DNA from: Lonicera japonica
Lineage: Eukaryota > Streptophyta > Magnoliopsida > Dipsacales > Caprifoliaceae
NCBI GenBank assembly: GCA_021464415.1
Contig: JAKCWG010000778.1
Span: 62,001 to 126,000 of the forward strand
Reading direction: 5' to 3'
DNA length: 64,000 nt
Part shown: positions 22,467 through 33,644 of the stretch, in pieces
Layout of the letters: every line of letters starts with the position of its first letter
Numbering within the stretch: position 1 is the stretch's first letter
Made by a program: the position numbers and the translations under genes
The notes under the pieces: generated by a model
The model's database searches: none
What the model was told of the DNA's origin: nothing
What the model saw: the letters and a program-made list of their open reading frames with translations, nothing else

Positions 22467-25082
22467 CACCACAAAAAAAATGTCATTTAAGTCAATTTTT
22501 TATTTTTTTTTTTGGTTTTCCACAGGTGTCCGGGCTAACTTTCGCGCACCTCGACTAATTCTCGCTCACGGTTCTTGGCTGCCGCTGGCCAAACATTATT
22601 TTGACAACGCCGGGGTTCGACCTTAAGAGCTCCAAGTCGACCCAAGGTTGTCCCAGTGACAACCTTATAACACTGGGCCAAGAGGCTTGGTTATTTAAAT
22701 CACTTTTAACATGTATTGTATGTCATTTACTAATTTTGAGACTTAAAAAATTCAAGCTACTGCTATCTAAGTCACTTTTAAGTTAATTATGCTTTTTACG
22801 TAATGGCCTTAAACACGTGACTTCATTAAATTAACAGAATTTAGAAGAAAAAAAATGTTAAAATGAGCTCTCTAGACGATGCACAATATTTTCCCCAATT
22901 TTGTTCGAGTGACACTAACCCAATCTCTCTCTACCCAAATCGAAATTCAATTACGAAGGCGAAGGGCAAGATGCTCGTTCCTACAGTTTTATCCAATGAG
23001 TCCAAAAGCATTGTTCAAATCAATAGTAAAAATTCATCCAATATGTACAATTGAAGGTGAAGGGCGAGGATGACTCAAATCAATCTACCCTAATCGACAA
23101 GTAAGTTACTCAATTGATCTACTCAATCTTCTTCTACTTAATCTTCTTCACATTCAGTTGTTCTTTGCTGAATTGGTACTCCTTTTGATGATTCAAAGTT
23201 GTATAAAAGGTGTTCAATTGTATCAAGATACTTATCTTATAAGATTTCAAATGCAATTATATTTTGCTCGTGTAATTCGCTTACTTTCTTCTCCCTTGAT
23301 TCTCTATTTTTCTCCCTATTAATCAGAAAATTATTAATCTGTGGTCTTGATTCTTGTATTCGACACCAAACAGAGCTTCAATTCCTCCTCCTTCCACCAT
23401 TGGTTTATACCCTAGGTAACTTTGCTCTTCTTATTTGCTATTGAACTTCTAATTCTTATTTGCTATTGAACTTCTAATTCTTATTTGCTACTGAACTTCT
23501 AATTGAGTTGTTTACTGTTATGATTTGTTGTGGTGCTTGTGTATGTATTTAACTTGTTTGAAAAATAATACTCTGTTTATCATAAGTGATTTTGATGTTG
23601 CAGAGATCGACTGAGGTTAATGCAGAGCAAACTGGCAAGTCGCAGAACATCAATTGGACTCTATTTCGAGTCTTTATTAGTGCCTATTTCTTTTGAAATT
23701 TTTGTACTATACTGGTGATGTTAATGTAGTTAGTTTCTTGCAGGATAATGTAATAAAACATGGTGCTCTTACCATTCATGATTTTGGCAATTATATTTTG
23801 TACAAGTTTTCAGGGTTCTTATCTTAAAATTGTTGCATATGTCAAACAACAGTGTGTGCAATTGCATCCACGTCTGTGTGAGTCTGCAATCGTGCAAGTG
23901 CACATGCCTGGAAATCATTTGGTAAGCAGGGAGGTCTCTAACTCACTATTACTATACCTAACCCAAATGTCAGAAAATAAGGAAGGTGTGGTGTAATAAA
24001 AAGCCCAAAATATAGCAAAAGGGAAAGGGTTACTTCATAATTTGCTCTAAAACATTAACGGTTGACCTCTTAAATCTTTATTCTTTAGCTAATCAACAAC
24101 TTTTCTAATTGCAGATGCCAATGATGAGTACATAATGAAGGAACAGCAGAAGCCTCTATTCTAAGTATTTGCATAGGTTCATATAGGTACTCTCTTGGCC
24201 TTCTCTAAAATGTAATATAAGAATATGATAATTGTATTCAGAAATAACTTTCAATAGTTGTGGTTTTCTTTAGTTAGTTAGTTATTTATATTCTCGACCA
24301 AGCATGGGCCTGAAACTTAGCTTGGCTAATATTGTAAGTACATAGTTTTTGAGTAGATATAATTCAGGTTTGTGTAATTGATTATAACAAGTTAATTTTA
24401 CTTGCAATTAATCTTAGACATTTTATCATTGCATGTGACATGTTTATACAGGAGAGCTGGAGCCCAAAGGGGAATAAGTAAGTATATTAAGGTGATCATT
24501 GAAGTACCATGAAGCTCATTTTGAGTATATTAAGGTGATCAATCTGCCCAAAGGGGAATTGGTCTTCTCTAGAGATGATAATAAGGGTATTAAGGCTATT
24601 GAAAATCTAAAGCAAATGTGACTTTTCATGAATTTTGTGTTTTTTCTTTCAATCACTTTTTGAACAAAGGGAAGGCTACATTGTTACATTGGAGAGAAAT
24701 CATTGTAATCATCCTTAGATGATTTATTTTTGTTCTTTTTCCATTGTGTTGATTTATTTGGAATTGTTTTGATGGATTGTTGAGTTGTTTGGAACATTAT
24801 TTATTTGGGTTGTATTGATTTGGATTTCTGAATGGTGAAACAGTAACTAAAAAATTGTTGCTTTGTTAATTGGATTGATTGATGAAATTGTATGGTAGCT
24901 AGGTATATCATGAGTAGGTGAAAAAGCTATATTTTTTATTAGATTTAAGTCACTTTTAAGTTAGTGTTATGTCATTAACCTATGACTTTTTTAAGTCACT
25001 TTTACGAACTTTTTATGACACCTCCTATTAAGTCACTTAAGTCACCTTTTAAGTGAATTAAATGATCAAATTTCTTGTAGTG
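22467..25082. mobile_element. Non-autonomous CACTA (En/Spm-like) element
   Basis: The ends are CACCACAAAAAAAATG on the left and the complement of CACTACAAGAAATTTG on the right, flanked by a 3-bp duplication GTG (22464-22466 and 25083-25085). Subterminal regions repeat 'aagtcactttta' in both orientations (near 22690-22790 and 24950-25060), as expected for CACTA transposase binding sites. The 2.6-kb interior encodes no transposase. It holds several short ORFs and exon-like pieces (for example 23760-23996) that I do not recognise; captured host sequence is possible. A SINE is nested at 22495-22692. Confidence 0.75.
22495..22692 (-). mobile_element. tRNA-derived SINE nested in the CACTA left end
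   Basis: Read on the minus strand it starts with an A-box TGGCCCAGTG, has a B-box-like GGTCGAACCCC about 47 bp later, and ends in an A-rich tail (the T run at 22495-22515 on the plus strand). It is flanked by a 10-bp duplication ATTTAARTCA (22485-22494 and 22693-22702, one mismatch). This is the standard anatomy of a plant SINE. It has no coding capacity and moves with LINE machinery in trans. Confidence 0.7.
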
Positions 25083-25085
25083 GTG

Positions 25086-25658
25086 CGAGTTCTCCTTTTT
25101 GGTAAAGATGCTCACGAAGATTATACTAAAAAAAATAAATGTATTTTTGTAAGTGTTGTGAACACTGATGAAACCGTTTTACAATTATTCAAAATTGTAA
25201 TTTATAGTCGTATTGCAAACAGTTTATAAGTGCCAATAAACCATATTAAACTTGAAGTAACAGTTTTTAAAGTACAAGACGAGCAGTGGTAACACTTGCA
25301 ATATAGAAATAAACAACTGTTACGAACAATTTTCCAAATTAAAGATTTTAGGTCTTCATAACCTTGACGTGAAGAGTCGCTTGCAAATATAACATACACT
25401 TGTAAGTACGTGTTTGGAACCTTTTCAAATGTAAGCACATGTAGATTTTCGAACATAATAATAAATTCAAAAGGCAAACCAATCAACAAAACCAAGCAAA
25501 TGCAAATCTATAAGAATAAGCTTAATTGATAAATTTGAAATTGGAAAGTACTTCGAAAACAATTAGATCAAGTACATCCCAACATTTTCATTTGAAAACA
25601 AAAATGAGAAACCAATCAGCTAATCAAATATATCCCACAATTTTAATATGTGAGGTTT
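25086..25658. other. Intergenic DNA, nothing supported
   Basis: AT-rich. The only longer ORF (25202-25495, minus) has no recognisable motif and poor codon character. Confidence 0.4.
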
Positions 25659-26513
25659 TCATATCCTCATAATTACATTTTTCGTAACAATTGTGCCACT
25701 AATTCATGTCCGATAGGCGACTCATCATCAATGTTGTACACAAGCTGCGTATATTTGCCAGCAAATTTCTCCCTTATATCCTCTTCGTCTACGGTGCACC
25801 TGAGATTAAGAAAACAAAACTAGTGCATAAAACCAAACACTACCCAAGCCAAAATTTCTGACAAACTTGGAGAAAGTAAAAAATGCAATAAGCAAAGATG
25901 AATCTGCAAGGAATTGAACTTGGAACCTTGAACACTTAAGAACACTTCAGATTGCTTAAGTAAAAGAAATATATTGTAGTAAATACCTCCAAGAAATTGA
26001 TTACAACTGCCCCAAGTGGACTAACACTTGAAAAACTTACGCTATTAAATGATGATTAGGCTGCTAGGCACCTAAATGTTTCTTTCCCTTAAATCAGAAG
26101 CAAGAGAGTTGTATTTAAAATTAAAATAAAGCCAGTAGAATAGAGGTTATGGACCGTAAGACAATTTCGAGTGCACAAGTTGATTGTAGGTTAATTTGAG
26201 TTAATTGTGTTAGATTAGGTAACTCGAACACGGCTCGTTTATTAAAATATTAATCATGATTGACTCGAAATTATACTGAAACATAACTCGCTAACTTCGC
26301 ATTGAGTTAGTCATAGCTACAAAGAACGTTTCAAAGAAAAACCTCTGAAAGGCAAGGAGACCTCTTATTCATAACCCAATCAAAGGTTTACAAACCCAAG
26401 AGTTGCACTAACCTTAAAGTTGCTTGAAAACCAAGGCCCACTGGAATACCAAATGAGTTATTTGATTTGATTGATGCCGAATAACTTTTGTACAAGCATG
26501 CATCTCCGGTGAA
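25659..26513 (-). pseudogene. Two-exon 3' gene remnant, product not recognised
   Basis: On the minus strand a 101-nt exon (26513-26413) begins after an acceptor (tttcatcag) and ends at AG|GTTAGT. A second exon (25799-25659) begins after ttaatctcag and ends in TGA. The reading frame carries across the intron in phase (AG+G) and gives about 80 residues of ordinary protein composition, including FGIPVGLGFQATLR and then CTVDEEDIREKFAGKY. No upstream exon or start is found before the hAT MITE at 26705. It may be a truncated gene or the tail of a gene whose other exons I cannot recognise. I do not assign a family. Confidence 0.4.
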
Positions 26514-26704
26514 CTGATGAAATTTGGTGGATATAAGGATGTCTTCTGTGCTATTTTTTTTCCTTTTATATATATATTTTGTTTCAACGAATAATCCTCT
26601 GGTTGTTTATGCTTACCTTCTCTTTTTCTTCCTTTAATTTTTTTTTTACTTTCTTGTTCATCCTTTTTTATAGGTATGGAATGCGTTGACTTTGTACAAT
26701 CACC

Positions 26705-26858
26705 CAGAGGCGGACTCAGGATTCTTTCGACGGGTGGGCTAAAATTTAATAAAGGGGTGTGCTTGTATTAATTTTTTTTTTTTTACTACTGCTAGTAGGT
26801 TTTTTAAAATTTTGCCATATACTGAAACCCGCCCTATCCCTCCCTGGTTCCGCCCCTA
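26705..26858. mobile_element. Short hAT-type MITE
   Basis: The 154-bp element is flanked by a perfect 8-bp duplication CAATCACC (26697-26704 and 26859-26866). Its termini are CAGAGGCGGACTCAGGA and the complement of TAGGGGCGGAACCAGGG, the usual hAT terminal form. There is no coding capacity. Confidence 0.85.
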
Positions 26859-26866
26859 CAATCACC

Positions 26867-27789
26867 CCTTAAATGCCAGTATCTAATTTTCTCCGAATGC
26901 AAATATATATGGCATGGCTAGTCTATATATTATGAATTTTGCATATACTATTTAAATCCAAAATTTAGACATTTAATGCTAACAAATTTTGACATATCTC
27001 ACAAGTTACGTTGGATTTATACAAATTATGATTTATTTGTAAATAACTTTTAATGGATAAATGATTGATGTAGTTGTTAATTTTTTTTCCATCAAGGTCG
27101 TGTAATTATATATTATATAACAATAATTGATAGGATATGTCATATACATATGCACGTTTTCATACGTATTTAGTAGGTATTCAAATAGAAATTTAAATTT
27201 CGTTTCTATTTTATTAGACATATTGTACAACGATTAAATTGTTATCAAAGTGTAAATTATAGAAGGGCGAAATTTAGGAGATTGTAAATAGGGGTGGTAA
27301 TTCTTGTGCACAAAGTCTAATAGAATATATATGTGGAAGTATAAACAATGGTCTAGGTCGGCCCCAGAGTAGGCTGAAATAAATGCTCGGTTGGGTTAGG
27401 AGCAATATAAAATATAAACTACTGGTTAAAGGAATCGACTGGGTCGGATTGGAGCAACAGAATACGGTGGCTTGTTATATGTGAATACTAGCACTTTAGT
27501 GCTCGTTCGGTTGGAGCATTTTGTTCGTCCTCAAATCCAAAATAGTAATTTCACATAGAAAGTTTGAGAATCATCAATTTATAATTCAACCTTAAGACAT
27601 AAATTATAAGAGATGTCAGATGTAAAAATACAAATTTAAGTTTCCAGAAACAAGTCAAAACTTGAACCAAATGTGTACTTAAAAGGTTAGACCTGGCTCC
27701 GACCAAGGCCAGCCCTCTCTAAACTCCGCCACAGTGAAGGTCAGGTGCAATCGATGTGTTACAAGTTGAGAGATAAATATAACTCTCAA
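26867..27789. other. Intergenic DNA, nothing supported
   Basis: AT-rich DNA with no supported gene or element boundary. Confidence 0.4.
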
Positions 27790-28180
27790 TATAATAGTGA
27801 TCATGCAAACACGCTTAAGAAAGTATGAATACAATTGTCACTCCTATGATCATGCAAAGATGCTTAAGAATGTCATATGTATGATTGCAGTTATCATGCA
27901 AGTATGGCTAGCGGAAAAAGATTGCATAACGTACTTCACAAGCACTAGCATAACACCTTAGCATCGCTTGCATGACTCCACTGTAGCGCTGCACACCATG
28001 TACAAGAAAATAATTCTTCAATGACGAAACTTTTTTATCCCTAAAATTATGTTTATGCCACATTGTTAAAACAACCGTAGCGACCAAACTATGACTTTCG
28101 ACACCAATCTCTTAACATATTTTTCAGAGGAAAAAATGGTGATAAAAGGAAGAAATGAAAATCTCCTTTTCAGGGCTTGA
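27790..28180 (+). repeat. Dispersed non-coding repeat, copy 1
   Basis: It shares the ordered phrases 'gatcatgcaaa.a.gcttaag', 'ttgcataac', 'agcataacacc', 'catgtaca' and 'ctaaaattatgttt.tgccac' with copies 2 and 3. The region contains no ORF of note. Confidence 0.65.
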
Positions 28181-28289
28181 AAAGTTTGTACTGATGTTCC
28201 TTTTTATACAGTAATAAAAAACAAATTATGTTGTTAGCAAAGAAAATATTTATGTTTTCAATCATGTTAGCAAAGAAGTTCAAGGCCAA

Positions 28290-29100
28290 GAAAAGTACAA
28301 CATAGCCTCAAACAGAAATTGAAGGCAATAATTTTGTTTGAGTGATAAATTTGTGTTGATATGGACTGCTACCCTACCAGAAATTAAAGACAATGATTTT
28401 TTTAGTGATAAATTTATATAGAAGGAAATTGAGTGTTGCATTGATATATCTTTCGGTGATGATTTTTCTTATATATTAGGTATATAATAACAAATTTTTA
28501 AATTTAATTTCTACCAATATCTTACATTTAACATTAATTTAAACATTTGATTGCTAGTGTAAAAAGTCATAATGTAAGTTTCCTATGCTAAAATCACAAC
28601 CAAAACATCATAAGAAAAACTATACACACTTAATTTTTGAAATATATACCTTAACTTTGAAAAAAAAAATAACTCCAATGATAATGCGAATATGCTTAAG
28701 AAAGTATAACTACAATTGTTGTGAAAAATTCACTAGAGGAATAACATTGCATAACTTCACATGTACAAACATAACACCATAGTAACACTTGCATAACTCC
28801 ACCATAGCGTTGTACACTATGTACAAAAAAACAATTGTTCAATGATAATGTTTTTCTTTTGTTACTAAAATTATGTTTGTGCCACATTAAGGAAACACCA
28901 TTAGCGACAAAATTATGACTTTTATCACCGATCTCTTGACTGTTGCAACTTTGTGACGAATTCTATGTTTTGTTACTAAAGGAATACATTAGGTGATGAA
29001 ACACAAATATTTCTTGCTGAATGAGTATATCTTCCGATGAAAAATATGTTTCATAACAAATACTTTGTCGCTAATTAAACAATTTTTGGTTCTCCATTTT
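28290..29100 (+). repeat. Dispersed non-coding repeat, copy 2
   Basis: This is the fullest copy. It runs from 'aaatt.aaggcaat.attttgtttgagtgataaa' through 'ttctaccaatatctta' and the 'gcttaagaaagtat' segment to 'tttgtcgctaattaaaca'. Copy 3 at 30660-31410 matches it in the same order. Many short stretches of the form 'gtgacgaa' or 'gtgatgaa' recur inside. It carries no transposase, and the terminal structure is not clear. Confidence 0.65.
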
Positions 29101-29519
29101 TGGTTAACACTAAATTGAAAAATATAATAAGCTTAATTAGCTAAATTTTTTTTTGTTTTAGTACTAATTTGTCTATGCAATATTGAAAAGGAGGCTTAAT
29201 TATCTATTTTTGTCTCCTCCTTAATTTTGAAAAAATATTACTACTTGTAATTTTGTGCACCACCGGCCCTCAACTTGAAAAAACAATTAATACTAAAATT
29301 TACCCCCGCCACCTCTTTAGTAAATTTTTTTTACTCTGCCCCATCTTATATATATATGGTAAAATATAAAATTTAAAATTCCAAGGACAACTATTGCTTC
29401 TCTCCCCTTCACCTCATCAATTAAAATCCATGGTAGCTTCAACTCAATTATCTCTATCAATCATTTTTTTCTATGGTTCATCTTTGATACCGCACCACCT
29501 CATATTATTCTTATAGATT

Positions 29520-29950
29520 AAGGCCCATTCATTATTATAGCAAACATAGTCATCTTGCTAATAAACTTGGACAATATCATGTTGGATGCTGCCGTAGTTA
29601 ATACATTAGTTAGCTGATCTTTCAAATGTATATGAGGCACAACGACTACATTTTTTTTCAATTTCTCTTTGATAAAGAATCGATCCACTTTAATGTGTTT
29701 TGTTCTATTATGTTAAACTAAATTTTGTACAACATGACATGCTGCCTAGTTATCAAAATATAACACCATAGGTCCTCTTTGTGGAGGACATTTATCGATC
29801 AATAATAAACCATAACAATTATTATACTCCAACTATACTCTGTTTTAGTGCTTGAACGAGAAACGACATTTTGTTTCTTGTTTCTCGTTGTGACAAGGTT
29901 ACCACCAATAAATCTAAAGTATCATCCTTAAATATTTGTGCTCACGCTTC
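29520..29950 (-). pseudogene. Decayed Copia pol fragment (RNase H region)
   Basis: The minus-strand translation contains the RNase H signature of Copia polyproteins: GNLVT followed by RNKKQNVVSRSSTKTEYS (29906-29830 approximately), with the later conserved region around DQLT (about 29600) recognisable after stops and a deletion. No LTRs or other domains are nearby. It is an old, immobile fragment. Confidence 0.7.
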
Positions 29951-30659
29951 ATATCTTGGTCAAACTGAGCCTTAGTCAAAAGAAAGTGCTTAAGGAATTT
30001 TGGGATTTCATGCCCCACGAGTGGGTTGCCAAGTGCCCCTAGGAGGGCAATCTACCACAAGATCAAGTAGCCAAAGCCCCTTAAGTAACAGGGGCTGGGT
30101 TTAGCGAAACCCCCACCCCCAATCTATTAGTTAAGGGTAACACAGTATTTCTTTAGAGACGCAGGTCATAATGAGAAATAAATTCATCTTCCAAAGCCAA
30201 ACTTAGCCATTATAGCTCTAAGGAAGCTACATTATAAACCAATTGATAAATCAAAGGCGGTGTAAAAGGAAAAGAACAAGACAAAGGGAAAAAGCATAGG
30301 GACTAAAGTGGTAGGCATCTTTCTATAAAGTAAGATTCTAAAGCATTATGCTGCCAATAAACGACAAGGTGAACAGTGACCGATCAACTGCAATCACATT
30401 CAGCACACGCATGCGCTAACATCACCTTCCGGACAATTTTTTATTTTATTTATTTATTTATTTAAGCGAAGAAGTTTAATGCCAAAAAAACTACTCAGAT
30501 AAATTAAAAGTCAAATATAAGATTATACCATTAGGAATGAAATTGTTTCTAATTTTCACATGTCTACATGGAAAACAAATAAAACATTTTGAATAGAATT
30601 TTACCCCAATTTCAGCATAACTATATGTAACTATTGATATAGATGCACGTATGGTACTC
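29951..30659. other. Intergenic DNA, nothing supported
   Basis: A GC-richer patch at about 30000-30130 stands out from the AT-rich surroundings. It has no ORF or RNA gene that I can identify. Confidence 0.4.
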
Positions 30660-31410
30660 AACCAGAAATTGTATGCAATAATTTTGTTTTACTGATAAAC
30701 TTTTATAGAAGTATCTTTAGAGTTGTTGAGCTGGTGTATCTTTCAGTGATGATTTTCTCTAAATATTTATATATATTATAACATATTTCTAAATTTAGTT
30801 TTCACCAATATATCAAATATAACATATTGAAATTTTTATTGCTACTATAAAAACTCAAATGGCAAGTTTTCTTCTCCTAAATTCACAACTTAAACATTAT
30901 AAGAAAAACTTTATATGCTTCACACTTGCTTAATTTTAGAAATACCTTATATTTGAAAAAATATAACTTCAATGATCATGCAAATATGCTTAAAAAATAT
31001 GCGAAGATGCTTAATAACTTATGACTGCAATTGCCATGCAAATATGGCTAGAGGAACAAGATTGCATAACTTCACATACACTAGCATAACGCCAATTATA
31101 CAACAACGTTTGCATAGTACTCCACCGCAACGCTACACAAGCTATGTACAACAAAATAATTCATTAGTGAAAAATATTTTTTTGTCACTAAAATTATATT
31201 TCGTGCCATGTTAATGAAACACCCACACCAACAAAACTGTGACTTTCTTCAGCAACTTCTTGTTTATCACAACTTTTATGATGAATTCTAAGTTTCATTA
31301 CTAAAGAAATACAATAGGTGACGAAAACACATAATTTTCTCACTAAATAAGTATATCATGTGACGAAAGTATACTTCATCACAAGTATTTCCTCGCTAAT
31401 TAAACATTTT
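30660..31410 (+). repeat. Dispersed non-coding repeat, copy 3
   Basis: Collinear with copy 2 (28290-29100) from 'aaccagaaatt.tatgcaataattttgttt' to 'cctcgctaattaaaca'. Confidence 0.65.
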
Positions 31411-32113
31411 TTTTAGCTTTATTACTAATTTTTGTCTGGAAGATTGAAGGGATATCCATATTACCAACGCAGTTATATATTTGTCAAAGCATATGATTAC
31501 TTCAAGAAGTTGTACTGTACGCTTTTTATGTTATAAATTACTCATATCAACAAGTTTAAGTATTATACATCTAAGTGAGATGTACACATTAATTCGTGGA
31601 TATAATATTTCACTAACATATGTACAGGCAGTTCACATTGATATATGTATTAGAGTCCAAAAAAACATACATTAAATACATAAGTCGCAATTAAATAATA
31701 TTAAAATGAAAGCCATTTTTATCAAATCAAGTGTGTTTATAATTTGAAACATGTACAAATATCAAACCAATATGTCTAAATAACAAATAGAATAAATTAA
31801 AATTGAACCAAAATGGAATGCATGCCGGTCTCGAGAGTGGAGAGACGGTCATCAAAAGAGCTTAATATGAAGACCATGTTTTCCGTGAATGATTGACTTT
31901 TTTGCAGTGACTCTGTCATCGTCGCCACTGTTCCTCTATCTTCATATCTATTTTGCTATGTCTATGAAAAAACATTTATATAGAGAGAGAGAAGGGAGAG
32001 TGTGTTACATTGCTAATTGAAATTTATTAAAAAAAAAGAGATTAAGTTAAAGAAGAGAGGCTGGAGGAGAGTGATATTTTGTTACTTGATATACATAGTT
32101 ATTCTCTCTCGTA
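31411..32113. other. Intergenic DNA, nothing supported
   Basis: AT-rich, with a GA-rich stretch near 31980-32070. No gene. Confidence 0.4.
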
Positions 32114-32670
32114 CACTACCTCTGTTGGTCTCTTAGGCGACGTATTTTGTATGTCGCCCAAGTATGTAAATACATCGCCCAAATTTTAGGCGACGTAGCA
32201 TACGTTGCCTAAGGTACATCGCCTAAACTGTGTCGCCTAAGGTGTGGGGCGACGTAGGCAAATACTTACGTTGCTTAAGAAGTTTCTAAGGCGACGTAAT
32301 AATTAACTACGTCGCCTATAAAGTCAAAGTCAACTTTCCTTTGATTAGATCTTAGGCGACGTAGGTATTTACATACGTCGCCTAAGTTTCCTACTTGGAC
32401 GACGTAAGTATTTACATACGTCGCCTCAGTTGCCTACTTGGGTGACGTAGGTATTTACATACGTCTCTCAAGTTTCCTACTTGGGCAACGTAGGTATTTA
32501 CATACGTCACCTAAGTTGCCTACTTGGGCGACGTATGTACATAGCTATGTTGCCTAAGCTCAAAGTCAACTTTCTTTAGGCGACGTGTGTATTTACCTAC
32601 GTCGCCTAAGGTAAACAAACTTAAACAGTTAGACTGTCCTTTGGGCGACATGGAATTATTTCTACTTTGC
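32114..32670. repeat. GCGACGTA tandem and inverted array, possible CACTA subterminal region
   Basis: The core (about 32350-32560) is a tandem repeat of about 43 bp. Each unit holds an inverted pair TAGGCGACGTA ... TACGTCGCCTA, so each unit can form a hairpin. Irregular copies extend from 32130 to 32640. The array starts right after CACTACCTCTG (32115-32125), which resembles a CACTA terminus. Such arrays are typical of CACTA subterminal regions, but no opposite end with a matching 3-bp duplication is visible, so the element assignment is tentative. Confidence 0.65.
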
Positions 32671-32985
32671 CTAAGTGTAAAAAAATTGGTATATTTTGCT
32701 TGTTAAGCTGTGCAGCCCATCAATACAAATAACGTGCATTGGCAACCAATACAACCTACCCAATCATTCATATTTTCATTCATTCAAACATTTAATTATT
32801 CAAACATTCAAAGAAAAATTCCTTTCATTTCCTCTAACAAGATGAATATTACAAAGAGGGAAATTTTATTGAATGGATAATACAACAATAGCACTCAATC
32901 GCCCAAACAATAATCACACAACCTTAAAAAGAATATTTCTCACATGAAACTAAAATCAAACGTAGAATGAAATAAAGTACTCCTA

Positions 32986-33533
32986 TCAAACTAGGTAGTA
33001 GTAGTAGTTCTTAAAGATAGTAGCTCCCAACAAAAATAGTAGAAGATATGGTGAAAGACTATGAGAGGTCTTGGCGGCTGCCGATGGGGTCAGAACTGGC
33101 TGGCTGCCAGAATTTGTGGTCGGAGCTCCAGCGGTCCCTGTCGTGGATGGCGGGGTAAGGGCTGGATTTGCATCAGCCTCTGGTGCCAAAGTAGGCGACA
33201 CTGCTCCAGGAACTGGTATCAAAAATAAATAAACAAGAATCATAATTAATGATATCTTAACTAGAAAAGTGTGAAAATCTATAAAACAACGAAAGAAAAA
33301 CAAAATGTATATTTTTAGTGGAGAAAAAAATTATCTCTAAAAGTAAAGATTTCCTTGAAAAAAATTAAAAAATCATTGGGATTACCCTTAGACCAAAATT
33401 TTAACATGTGGGAATTGAAACAAAGGGTTCTTTTTGGTGAAGCCTTATTTTCTTTTAGTGCAAAAAGTGGCAATACATATTGGACCAGGTGGTGAGGCTC
33501 TGGGGGATGGAGTTGGACTTAGAGAAGCTGGAC
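32986..33533 (-). pseudogene. 3' exons of a GPI-anchored (LTPG/AGP-like) protein gene, truncated
   Basis: Two exons on the minus strand, 33533-33477 and 33212-32986, join in phase. They encode a Pro/Ser/Thr/Ala-rich stretch (SPTPSPRASPPG, then SPTLAPEADANPALTPP) and a hydrophobic C-terminus (SPYLLLFLLGATIF) ending at a stop. This is the layout of the last exons of plant GPI-anchored lipid-transfer-like or arabinogalactan-type proteins: a Pro-rich linker and a GPI attachment signal. The N-terminal cysteine domain is absent. The gene is cut off about 110 bp upstream by the LTR element starting at 33645, and I found no matching 5' exon beyond 46303. The family assignment rests on composition and architecture. 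Confidence 0.5.
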
Positions 33534-33644
33534 CTGTACCATTCAAATATAGACAATTAAGATTTAATATAAATATATATAGCTTGTTGTATGTCATATT
33601 CTTTTAAAAGCTCAAATGTTGTAATTACCTGTATTCTTTAATAC

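Noticed and set aside
23760..23996. 78-codon ORF inside the CACTA element
   Set aside because: No recognisable domain, and splice-like borders are ambiguous; kept only as part of the element description.
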